A DNA stretch of 64,000 nt from Puffinus mauretanicus (taxonomy: Eukaryota > Chordata > Aves > Procellariiformes > Procellariidae), in contig JAJKFH010001431.1 of NCBI GenBank assembly GCA_023333565.1, forward strand, positions 496,001 to 560,000. The letters run 5' to 3'. The notes below the pieces were generated by a model. That model did no database searches, was not told the DNA's origin, and saw nothing but the letters and a program-made list of their open reading frames with translations. Below are positions 46,301 to 58,240 of the stretch, piece after piece. Within the stretch, counting starts at the first letter, position 1. Each line of letters starts with the position of its first letter. Position numbers and translations under genes: made by a program.

Positions 46301-49300
46301 CAGAATAAGGAGATTTATGCTTATGGCTGTTTCTTTTCCATGCCTAAAGTGTGCTGTTTTTCTAGAAATAACATAGGATTGTGATGACAGGTGTTACGGT
46401 TTCTTGAGGGATCCAGATGTTTGATGTCGATGTTAGATGCTGTGGATACAGAGCTGCTGGCTCAGCTATAAATGGTACCTGGCCGTGTGAGTTAGGGCTC
46501 CAGAAAGCCAGAGGCCACGGTGCTGCCTCGTCTGCCCTGCTGCCACCTTGTCTGTCAGCTGTTGCGCAATGCAGTCTGGTTTGACCGCATCTTTGACCCC
46601 AGCTTCATCAAATGGTGTTGTTTTCTTGTCTGCTGCAGGAGGCTCTTATAATGAAGCTAAATACTGCTTTTCTCAGTTTCATGAGCTACTCTTTTTATTC
46701 AGGGCAAAGCAAGCAGAATCTCCTGCAATTGCTCTGCTATTTTCCCTTCCTCCTTTATAATTTTTACCTTTTCACTATCCCCTGCTGGCTTGAGTTGAGT
46801 GGGGAATCAGCGCTTCCTGCTTGCTAATGCCAGGCTGTAATGAATGTGTGTTTTACACTGCGTTGCAGCCTTTCTGCTGGATTTGGTTCTGACATAAGCC
46901 GGTGGAACAAGCTGTCGCTTGTCACTCTCATGATGTTTTCCTTGTGAATGGGTTCTTTGGCATCCTTTTGCCCAAAGGACAGTCAGACACTCTTCTCTTG
47001 CCTGCTCTGTTTGTTTTCTTCCAGTGCTTATTGCTGTGCTTGTGCCTGATGCAGAGAGGCAGTTACTGTCCTTTAGAAATTTGCAATAGGCGTTAACCTA
47101 GGGCACCGACACAGGTATTTTTGTGATCCAAGGATGACGTTAAACAGCTGAGGTAGGAGTGGGGATGACCCTAGCTATGAATGAACCTGGTGCACTGTGG
47201 AAACCTTAGCTAATTACCTCTGGATGAAGAGACCGTCAAGGTCCGCTGGCCGATTCGTTGGAGGCTGTTACCTGAACAGTTCCATGGGCCCCAGGCAATG
47301 AGCCAGCGCAGCTTCCAGCCTCTGCCAACCCATTAGCTGCAAGCTACTAATATGACACATCCCTCACGACTTGTGTCTTCTAAAGCCAGCACTGGATTCA
47401 GTCCCAGATCCGAGCTCTTACACCATGCGGTTTTTCCAGAATTTCAGTTTTTTATTAGAAACAAACCAGCAGACACAAAAGCCTAGCCATTCCTTGCTGT
47501 TTAAAAAGCACACACAGTTGATGCCACGGTGCCTGCTTTGGTGTACAACAGTACCAGTGAGAGGTGTGAGCACATTGGGAACCTCACTACGGTGCTGACA
47601 CTGCAGCCCCAAGATCCATGAGACCCTTCCCAAATGACCTTGTGAGATGTCTGTGTGAGAAAGACGTGGCAGCCCCAAGCCTGCACTTTCAGGGAAATAC
47701 TTCTGCAGGCCTGAACAAGCATTAAAATAAGTGGAGACGAAAAAGAGTTTGCTTGGCTGGAACAGGAGGGTAACTACCAGCGCTAATGCTTACTTGGGGG
47801 CAGCAGAAGGCAGCAGCACAGCACCCCTGGCAGCGCCGGCGGCAGGAGGAGTAGCTTAATGACCAGTGCAGTGCAGTGGGATTCTCACCAGTACAACTAA
47901 CGCTCACACATTCACTTTCTAAAAGGACACCTCTCCACCTGTGTAAGACAGCTCAAAGCTATTTTAAGCAGGCACCAGCCTTGTCCAGGAAAGCCCAGAC
48001 AACACTGACATCTCCAAAGGTGGGAGGAAAAGCAGCTGAGATGCGGGAACACAACAGTGAAGGGTCAAAAGCCCAGCCAGCCAAAAAGCATAGCATCTGT
48101 CCCACACGGGCCATTAAGCTCACAGAGTAAGAGAGTCTGGGGAATCTCCTTCCTTTCTTTGGTGGAAGGAGCCAGCTGGGCAGAGCCTTGCCAGAAACAC
48201 AGTGCTGGTCAGGCCGTGGGTGACAGATGCCTGCCGGACGAGCAGAGGTCTCCTGGAAGAAAGCCAACCTGCACCGGGGCCGGGGGCTGCGCTGGAGGGC
48301 CATGGCATGGGCTGGCGGCACTGCTGGGGCTAGGTCGCTTTGCTTTGAAGAGGAGAGGAGGCGTTCACCAGCCTGCACAACAGCTGAGACAGCCCAGCCT
48401 GAAACAGCCTTGCAGCCGTCCGGACAGCTGCTGTCAAAACATCAGTCGCCTTTGGTTTTTGTAGTTTTGCTCTCTGTGGACTTGTTTTTGTTGAAGGATG
48501 AATGTCTGTCTCAGTTTATAACATTTACCCAACTTTTCCTCTCTGAAAACTACTGCATAGGAAATCTCACAGTAGTGACAGGAGGAAGATGGAGCTGTGT
48601 CTGCACGCTGGCTTCAGTCACAGACCTGTCACACACACACACAGAGCGTTTATAACAGCCTTGTGGTTTTGGCCAAGAGTGTTTTTTTCATCAGTCTTCA
48701 TAACCCAACAAAACCCATTCTACAGACTTCTTCATACCAATGTAAAGATGCTGTACGTAGGCACTGCCTGGCCCTCCTCCACCGTAGAGGGGCAGTCCCA
48801 TCTGGGTGTGCTGTGCCTCTTCAACTGCAACAGATAAGCTGATCACCTTCTGTATAGGCAGCAGTGGCAGCACCTGGCAATAGGTCTCTCACCTGAGGTA
48901 ACTCTGTTATTAACGATGGAAACAGCTGGGCCCACTTGTGGTCTTTCCATCCTCAGGCTATTTGTTACTGTTCCTCAGCAACAGGGTGTCAAGCTTGCAG
49001 CTGAGCTGATGGAGGAGCCTGGGAAAGCCCCTTGGTGATCCTGTGTTGGGCCCCTGGGGCACTTTGGTTGATTTTCTGTGGTGAGTGAAGCTAACCTGGC
49101 TGGGATGGGATGAGAATTGTCCCTATAGTCTATTATGCCAGCTCTGTTGTGTCAGTTTGGACCTTCAGCAGGGGCACAATAACTGGTGGTGAGCATGCAA
49201 ACAATGTTTGAACCTCGTACAGCTGTTTCTGCAATAAGTGACTATGAACTAAGAAAGGACGTTATTTGTTTTCTCTGAATACACACATGTTGCTATCTAA

Positions 49301-52300
49301 CCTTGCTTTGGATTTTCTGGTACCTGGAGTTCTTTAATATTTGGACATGTAGGCTTATGCTCAGGAGCAGACTCAGTGCATTGTTCTTCCTGTGCCACCA
49401 TGGTTTTCAGCCCAGAGCAAGGGTAATGTACGCTGGTACTAGTTTCAGTTGACTTTGGCGAATTAGAACTATAAGCTTGAACAGCTTGGTAAAGGCTATG
49501 TGTCCTGTCCAGCCATTGCTCTTGTGTCGTTGGTATTCCCTGAGGGAGGAAGCAGACTGGCACGGGTGGCAGCTCCTGCTGCCACCAAGGTCACTCTCTG
49601 CCCAAAAGCCCCCCCGAGCACCTGGAGCTGGTAGCTTGGTTAACAGCACGGGAGACAGTGCTGTAAAGAAATAGTCAGTTTGGAGCCCATGTGAGCCAGC
49701 AGAAGATATCAGTGCTCCCAACTGCCCATCAGCCAGAATAACCATCCCTGCAGCTTGCTTGGTGGAAGCTCCCTACTTGGCTCCAGCTAAACCAGGCGTC
49801 TGAGCCCTCTGTTCATGCCGTTTGAGGACATGGATAACCTCAAGCTGCAGGAGCTGAGGAGTTTGCTTGGTGAGCACCAGGGCTGGAGGACAGCAGGGTT
49901 TACTGTCCTGAGGGCTGGTCCCTCAGCCCCACGGTGCATCACTATAGTCCTGCAGGCAAGCAGCTTGGCCCCAACAGCTGGTGCTATCCTGCTTTAAATG
50001 ATATTTCAGGAAATTATATTAACCCATGAAAACTTACTATTCAGATTGTGACAAAAGTCTAACAGGCGCTTTGGTGTTTAGATATCCAGGAGGAGAAAGC
50101 TTGCGTTTTCTCATGCACGTGTATTTCTGAGTGTAATGTTCCATTAACATTTTTTTGGCTCTGTGTACAAATAGATACAAGCTTCTTGTAATATTATGCA
50201 ATTTTTGATAAGAACACCCTTCAGTTTTGTGGTAGCTTTCACAACTTTTACAGCCACTGCTTTGTTTGGATCAGGCTGTAATCTTTCTTCAGAAACTCAA
50301 TGTCTCAGAAAAGTTATGGGTCTATCAAAAAGCAGCAGTTTAATTTTATAGGCACACCTGTGAATTTAATATTCTCTCTAAAACTTCTCCTAAGTCCTTA
50401 AAGGGTCATTCCAAGCTCAAGGGGGGAAGGTTTGATTGCATCGTCTCAGTAAACTGCACGATATATAGACATACTGAACCTGACGAGTGAGTGTTCATTA
50501 ATCCTGAAACCTAAGTCACTTGTAATTCCAAAAGGCACTGCATTTAAAATGGGAAGTTCCCCTTATGATAAAGACCCATTTATTATTTTTTTAATTTATT
50601 TTATTTCTTACTGTTTTCATCCATTTGTAACTGCCAACAGCTGCTAGTAAGATCATTGGTAGTCAAAAGTTTTCCTCACCTGAGGAGATGTCAGTGAACT
50701 ATAAATTCTAGGACATGGATATTCTCTCCCTCCCCCCACCCTCCCTCTTAAACTGAAGTAAAAAATTTTTTACAGACTACCTCAAATCAGCTCGTCGAAA
50801 GAGTAATCTCTACCCTCCTGAAGGCTATGCCAAAGGGGAAAGGGACTTCTGAGCTGGAGCAAACCTGCCTTCCAGTGCAGCCTCCCAGCTCTGCTTTTAA
50901 AGAAGATGTATTTGAGGCTATCAGTATTAAGTGCTGCATATAACAACAGTATTTCTTCCTAGGGTTTCACACACACACAAAAAAACCTTTCTAGTTCATG
51001 CAGTAAGGTAAGTGAGATAACCCTTTGTCTTGAAAAATTAGAGGTAGCTGGAGAACAACATATTTTAAAAATTCCTTTTAAAATGATCTTGTATGGTAGT
51101 GAGTTTTTAAGTCCAGTTTTCTTAACAGTGGTCTAAGCCAAGTCACAGTTCAAATTTATCCAAAAGCTTGTGAGAAGAGAGAAAAGGAAGAAGAAAGCAG
51201 ATGAAGAAAATGTATTTGTCAGCATAGGCAGCACCTAAAAATCTGGGGATAATGGCCATGACCAGATAGGATAAGTCACTTGAGTGCTGTTTAAATTCTG
51301 ACTAAAACATTTTTGTTTTACAGTAAAGTGAATGACTATATGTCTCTTCTAGTGTGTTCCTTTTTACCTAAAGCAAAAGTACTTACAAGCTGTGGCCAAG
51401 TCTCTTTATGAGGTACTGATAACTTGACTAAACAAAAGTACCTGAAATCTCTCGACTGTCTATTCTCATGGATATTCACTGCAATTTTGTAATTTTTTGC
51501 AATTTAGGGAAGGTAAAATTGCCACTCTGTTGAAGTCAATGTGAGCTCTGACATTTATTTCAGTAGGACCAATATTTCTGAGAGAGTCCATTACCTGAGG
51601 AGCTCCCTCCTTATGGATGGTGGGTAGTCCATGTGCTTATCTGAACCTGTTGATGTTTTTCTGTCATTAAATATGAAGCATATCTACCCTGCTTTTTGGT
51701 GGAGACTTTTTTTTTTAAATACTGAAAAAGGCTGAAAGGCCAAAGGGAGAGAATTGCCATGTTTAGACATGCACCTTGGGGAAGCTTGAGCGCCAATCCA
51801 CCTAAGTATTTATGCTGGCTCAAGCTGAGGGGGTGCCAGGGACCCTCCGCAGGGAAATTTGCATGCTGTAAGCAAACCCTCTGCCTACAGAGCTTGGTTA
51901 GGTAGGAGCTCTTAAACGCTATTACTAGGCAGAACAATTTACTTTGTCTTCAGTGACAAGAAAGCAGTTTTTAACACAGGACAACTCATACCACGGCTGT
52001 TATACAATGAAAAGGCAGTGGATGCACCAAGGCATTTTTTTTTGTACCGGGAAGTGAATTAGCTGAAGTCAAATCATCAGGGTCTAGAATAGTGCTAAGC
52101 TTGCCTAGCTGTTAGTAAAACCTGCAAGCACCCGTGGCCCCTTGCATTTTACAGCAAGATAACCATCCCAAGTTTATCTCGGTTTAAATAAAAAAAGCAA
52201 ACATCCTCTTCCCAGCCAATACCTTTGTGGTAAAGAAGACTGTGCCCTCAGTCCTGAGAGACCTGTTAGTTGTCTGGCCTTAATAAAAAATTCTCTTTAT

Positions 52301-52984
52301 ATTCTCTGTAATTGAATCTTGTCTCTGGGACAGGAGAAGTCAGAGAAGAAAGACTACATGGATTGGAAAAAGAGAGGGGAAGTGCAGAGGGATGGAAAAG
52401 AGGAGAGATACAGGCAATCTGATTAATATAAAATCACCCTGGAAAGCCCTGAAGTATTCTGATTTCTACTTTGTCTTATTTATACATCTTAAAACACTGT
52501 TTTCTGTTTGTTCCTTCGCTCTAGAAAATTATAATTGCTCCATACTTTGCAAATACTAATGGCTTTAATAGATTAAATCTGTAGTAATGTCTATGCAACC
52601 TAATAAAACTGGGTAGTTTGTAATGCAGTGCATTAGGATTTCTATTCTTACTGTGTTGGCAAGAGGGAATATGACAACAAGGGAAACAATTCTAAAAGCA
52701 TGCAAACAAAACCCAGGAAAGACTTGTGAGTCTTCTGACTCAGAATAAAATGAATTTATAATGAAACATTCTTCACAAAAGGGAGCCTTTGATTCTTCAC
52801 TGAATGTTATTTTCTAGAGGTATTTGACAGTGTTGCTCATATCTTGGAATCTAGAGAACAAAGAGAAATGATTTTCATTTCTTTTCCACTAAAACATTCC
52901 CTTGATGTTTGAGTTCAGTTTTGGTAATACTCTAATAGGCTGCACTTATATACAGCTTTCCATTTTAAAATCTGGTGTATCATA
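43351..52984. other. Unassigned AT-rich DNA with a GC-richer middle
   Basis: No gene is recognised. Bases 43900-44060 and 44500-44960 look like conserved non-coding DNA. Bases 47770-48430 are GC-richer with several CpGs (notably 48227-48425), and frames up to 142 codons overlap there on both strands. A short (CA)n lies at 48630-48643. Bases 51520-51575 carry a 'GAAGTCAATGTGAG...' dispersed motif. Confidence 0.5.
51520..51575. repeat. 'TGAAGTCAATGTGAGC...TTTCAGTAGGACCAAT' dispersed motif
   Basis: The phrase matches the amniote motif 'TGAAGTCAATGGGAGTTTTGCCATTGACTTCAGTGGGACCAGGATTT' at both arms with a diverged centre. It is a short remnant. The parent family is not named because I cannot confirm it. 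Confidence 0.4.
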
Positions 52985-53125
52985 CGTATACTGAATTAAA
53001 CCTCATATACCCTCATGGTGTTGGGTGGTAGTAATATCCTTGAATCACAGGAGTGGAAACTGAGGCATTGAATGTGATTTCCTCACTATCCTCCAATACA
53101 TCTGAGGCAGAGTTGAGAGGACAGT
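52985..53125 (+). repeat. MIR-like SINE fragment
   Basis: ATTAAACCTCATATACCCTC, then TTGGGTGGTAGTAATATCCT and CAGGAGTGGAAACTGAGGCA, with later words TTCCTCACTATC and CTGAGGCAGAGTTGAGA. These follow the MIR/CORE-SINE order 'TTAATCCTCACAACAACCCTGTGAGGTAGGTATTATTATCC...CAGATGAGGAAACTGAGGCA...GGCAGAGCTGGGA'. The GGAAACTGAGGCA core is intact. Confidence 0.65.
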
Positions 53126-56100
53126 CCAACAGATTTCATCCTGGCTTTTTTTTGCCTCCATGTGTACAGTGAAGCTGGATACCTGCTTACTTACTGGGAT
53201 TCCCTCTGCCTGGGTAGATTTTCTTCTTTCCTGGAGGAAGAGCTTAGGATTGCAGAAACATGTCAGTGAAGAGTGGCAATGAAAAATACTGATAAACTTG
53301 TCCATGGGTTGGCACTCAGTGCGAGTAAGGACAGAATATGGCATGGAGATTAGGGTTTTCAGACATGTATAGGTGGATCTTCCTATATCAGTTTAGGGAA
53401 GTACTTGAGCTGGACACTTAGTCTGAACCAGCATGATGACACTTATTGTTTATGGACACTGCTGTCCCTTGCTGTCCTTCCCATGCCTGCAAAGGGGGAG
53501 GACTAACCCTTGCCTCAGCTGCTCCTGTGCAAACCGTGTGGAAGAAAATAAAAAAAATGCTAGTCTGGGAGCAGGTGTGGCTAAGCAAGGGCACATGGTC
53601 CTGCCAACAGACTCCTACAGAGGGGGCAACTTCTGGCAGAAAGTGTGGTTAGCTGGAAATTGTGTTTTAATGTGCTTTGTGTGTATATGTGGAGCTTGCA
53701 GAGTTGAAAAATAATGGTTTTTTTCCAAAAAAAATCTTGTGTTATGACTGAATGAATTGTTTCATTTTATGTCTGTCTCCTAGGCTTTTTTATTTTTGTA
53801 AAAGTAGGATTTTGACTTTTCCTTTGCAGAATTCTGAGGAAGAGATGCTAATCAGCTTGTAGGTGTACTTGCTACCTACTGCATGTTTGCATGCTCTAAG
53901 CTGCTTTCACTTCTAATTAAAATCATTGTGATTGGTTTATGAAGCTGGCTTCCAAAAACTCTGGCATTGAGCTGGGGACAGAAACAAAAATTTTCTGAAA
54001 ACTTCACTTCAATTATGTATATTATACAACGCATTTGAAGAAGCTTTCTGAATTGCTGTTTCCTTGCCTGTAAATCTGCCCATCAAATCCCCTTTATACG
54101 CCCACTGCTAGGCACCAAATAAGTTTTGTGTGTAATTACTATGCTCCTTGCTTTCTTTGCTGTATACCTATAAATGCCTACCGACTGTCTTTCTGAAAAT
54201 AAGAGATCATTTTGTATAAGGTCCAATATAGGCAGGAAAGGCAGGGTAAAACCTTGTGGTCTCTTGCAGTTTCCTTTTATATCATCTAACATAGTTAGCA
54301 GGAGGAATAATTTTGGTCCTTTGTGTGTTGATAAAATTGATAGGATTGAAATACAAGTCTCTATCTACAATACCTTGAATGTATTGTCCTAGAATATTGC
54401 ATCAGATTTAATAACATATAGGATTGGATGGACAAACGCCTATCTGATCTTCTTCCGTTAGCTTTACTCATAATGAAACCTAAAGCAGGCGTTTCCTTTC
54501 CTCAAGCTTTGAGGGGCTGTTTCCTAGTTTTTACACACTGATGCTCTGCTGCAGCACTTCCTCTTACCTCTGAGTTGAAGGATCAATGAGAAGAGTTAGC
54601 AAGAAGTTGTTTATGCTGTGTTAGATCTCATTAGAAGTTTTTTCCCTATTATGGAGATCATAAGCTCTTATGGGAACATATCAGTTCCAGCAAGGAACAA
54701 TTATATGGGGGAAGCCAGAACAAGGGTTTGTCTGTTGCTAGGTGTGGCTGCCAGAGATTCGTCTACTGATTACTGTCTCATTTTACTCTTTCAAAATAAT
54801 GTTGGTGAAAAAAGAAAGCTTTAGCCTCTTATATAAAACACTTGCAGAAGCACTAATTTTAATGGTTGCTCTTTGGTTGTCTACTAGGTGGTCTCTGTTC
54901 ATCTCGTTTCATGGTGCCTACTGAGGAGCGATGGTATGGCTGCTTCCTAGCTGAACCAGGGGGTTATTGAGCTAGGGCTAACTAGTGATGTCAGTGCAGG
55001 TGTAAAATAGCAATGTTCATTCAACTAAAAATGTCTCTTTAAATACACAGTTCCTGTGTGTATACCTGTACTTCCAGAGGTCAGCTGAAGCATTCTAATG
55101 CTCTTCCACTTGCTATGCTTAGATTCTTACAAGTTTTGAATTCAATAAAATTCCCTTCAGCAGATTCCACTGTCTCTTTCTTACACTTTGTACAATTTGA
55201 TTATCCTATTAATGAGAAAGAAGTCATTTAGCATTGTTAATTCCTTCGTTTTGTGACTCTTCAATTGCTTGAATAATAAGAACCCATTGTGCTCTTTACA
55301 GTTATTTGGGGTAATAATAGTCCTAATCGTTATTTGTAAAATATTTTTTTTATAAATCCTCACCTCCACCCACAGTTTTTAATGCTTGGATGACATGGGA
55401 AGAAGTGAGTCACCGTTGTCGTGCTAATGCAATTTCTAATAACTTAACAAGGGCTTATGAACTTCTTAAGCTTTAATTACATTGTGGCAGGACATACATA
55501 CATATCCTATAACTATATTTAAAAGCTTCTACTTATTCTATTCTGCTTTTACCCTTGATGAAATCTCTTGGGCAGCTCAGCTCTTTGTGGTCCTAATATA
55601 AAACTGGAAACTGCACTTGACTAGATACACCTTTTTTTTTTTTTTTTTTTTTTAATCATGGATACAATATAGGTGGATATTCATGCAATGATTTTAGTCT
55701 GGTTGCATCACCTCAGGTGGCGAGTATAGCAGAGCCAAAGCCTGGGACAGAGGACTGCATGACTATGGGCCTGGAATAGGGTCATGTAAGTACCACAAGA
55801 GTGCCCCAAAGAGCAGGGCTAACTAGAAGAAGGTGGGTGGGTGTGGGACTACAGCCTGTTTCCTCCTCTCATTCAGTTCACACTTCAGTGTTCAGAAGTA
55901 CTCATAAATTTTTTTTAAGTAAATTCTAGGTAATATATTAACCTTTGTCTGGTTGTGGATGGGAAACTATGGCTAAACACCAAGTCAATACTACATGCGT
56001 CTGACCAAAAATCCTATCTTAGCCTTCAGATTCATCAGAAACTCTGATCTGAGATTACATACTACCTGGCCTGGGCTCCTGGAAAGCTTTGAAAATGTGG

Positions 56101-58020
56101 TCCATTTAATAATAAAACTTGAAATAGCTGTGTTTCTCTTGCTTTAGAATTTTGCTTTGGCAGTTTCATGGTGTGGTCATGTCTCCTGTTCTCATTTTTG
56201 TCCTGCCAGACAAGTCTAAAGTGTAAAGAAGATGAATGGCTTTTGGGGCCCTCCGTGTAACTTTGTTTGATCTTTCCCTTGCAGTAAGCAAGCCAAAAAA
56301 GTCCTGGCACAGTTTCTCTTCCTGCTTCCTTCTTTTGGCAGCAGTACCTGATGGGAAGCAGTACATCAGGTTTGCTTTCCCTTTCCAATCATGCTCTACA
56401 GCTCAAGGCCTAAATGTTGTGATTCAATTTGTTCTATCTCTGCCTTTCTCCTCTTTACACCATCCCCTCAAGAAAAACTACCAAACAGCTGCCTTCATTA
56501 TGCTGGATCTCTGAAGAGTAGGATGCCAGTACTCAGGCAAGCCAGAAGTCACTCATAAACAAGGAGATATTGCCTTTATGTTATATCCCTTTGCCGTTAG
56601 ATTTCTATTGTCCAGCACTATCATGAAGATCCTAAGAGTACTACTAATATGATGCAGGATTCTGCTCTGGCAACAGTCCTCTAGAGCAAGCTGCTTAAGG
56701 ATGACTTACGAAATAGTGCAAAATTAGTAAAGCAAAAGACTGCATTATGTTTAGAGCTGAAATGAAACCTGCACTTTCCCATCCTTTGGGATATTTGGGA
56801 GAGGAAAAAATCTGTTCTGGATTGAAGCAGACTTTTTGGAATATTCATGGAAAGAAAAATCTGAAAAAACAGGTCTGAAAAGTTGAAAACAGAATTTTAG
56901 CATAGCATCCAAATCCAAGGCTGGGGTTTGGTTCAGCCAAGGTCTCTGGGCTGCCAGCTTTATGATGGGCAGGACAGGAGTCCAAAGCTCCTGGGACTCC
57001 CATCTCCTCACTAAGGACTACCAGCTTAGTCTGGGATTTCAGGGCTCTGCCTCAGGGAGCCTGAAAGATGCTCACCTTGCTTCAGAAGCATTTGGCCAAA
57101 TGGTCCCCAGGGGTCCTGCGTTGGCAATTTGGCACTGAATCTGGCAAGTCCCTACTCTTCCATTGGTAGGTGTCTGAAATTGCTGCATTCTTACAGATGT
57201 TTTGATTTACAGGGAATTGCTGGTTTTTAGCAACAACAAAATATTTCATTGAAATAGGTCTTCCACTCATAATTATGATCTCCCAAACCACAGAAATGGA
57301 AGCCACATATCTAAACTGCTGTTATATTTCAGGTAACAAAGGAAACTTCTATGAATTGCCTCATTGTTTTCTACTCTGTTTTCTTTTTACCACTGTAATA
57401 AATACAGTCTACTCAAAAATGTCTTTTGCAGTTCCTTTTGAAAGGAGAGGTAATTACTGAAAGCTAGTTCTCTGCTATTTGCAAAACTTTAACGCCATAC
57501 AGATCTATAAAACCTCAACATGTCTCTTGTCTCGGGTGAAAAATGAATCCTATTTGATGATTGACCTTCCTCAGAACAGAAGCTTCTCCAGAAAGACATC
57601 AGTTCTTTTGGTTCCCAGCTGCTGCTAGGTAAAAATCATTATTGGAGCACACAAGGGAAAACTAGTTGCACTAGTTGCTTAGCTCGATTAGAAGACATTT
57701 CTTAGAAAAATCCCTAAAATAATATGAACCAACCTGGACATAATATGTGACTGCATCTCTGGGCCTTTGAGGGGACAGGGCTGTAGCTCAAAACTGATAA
57801 GGCTTGTGGAGGTGAGCAGTAGAAGTCAGTAGTTTTGTTTTGGTTTTGGTCTGTAGTTTTGTGTTTTTTTTTTTTTAAAAAGAAAAGCACTTCAGAGTTT
57901 AGACTTAATTTGTTCTCTGCCTGTTCTTGGAAGGGCAGTAGATGGTGCAGGGTCAGAAAGCCTCTCCCTTGGTAGGCAAGTTGCTTGCTTTCTCACTTCA
58001 TGTACAAATGGAGACAGTGT
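53126..58020. other. Unassigned AT-rich DNA
   Basis: A T22 run lies at 55632-55653. No exon, RNA gene or recognised repeat body is seen. Frames up to 108 codons at 56062-56388 (minus) and 92 codons at 56236-56514 (plus) overlap each other and have no domains. Confidence 0.55.
55632..55653 (+). repeat. T22 homopolymer
   Basis: Twenty-two Ts followed by AATCATGG. It may be a decayed poly(A) tail of a minus-strand retroposon, but no body is recognised on either side. Confidence 0.95.
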
Positions 58021-58029
58021 GTGCTCAGT

Positions 58030-58240
58030 CTGCATAATGGATTAATTCCCCTAATCATTTTAATTCCCCATTAATAGAGTAGCTGATGATTGGCTAGCAG
58101 GGCCTCATGCTGCAGTCAGATTTTTGGGGTTGGGGCAGAAGTGGCATGGGATGGTGAGAATCTCCTCGGATATATCTGGCTGAAATAGCGGGACCTTAGT
58201 CTAGTCCTTTAAACACGTCATTTAAATGACATGCATTGCT
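58030..58240. promoter_or_regulatory. Candidate homeodomain-motif enhancer
   Basis: TTAATTCCCC occurs twice 18 bp apart (58042-58051 and 58060-58069), within a run of GGATTA, CTAATC, CCATTAAT and TGATTGGC words. These match OTX/K50-type and Q50 homeodomain sites and a CCAAT-like box. Further on, GTCATTTAAATGAC (58217-58230) is a 14-bp perfect palindrome next to a POU-like ATGCAT. The motif density is read directly; enhancer function is inference. Confidence 0.35.
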
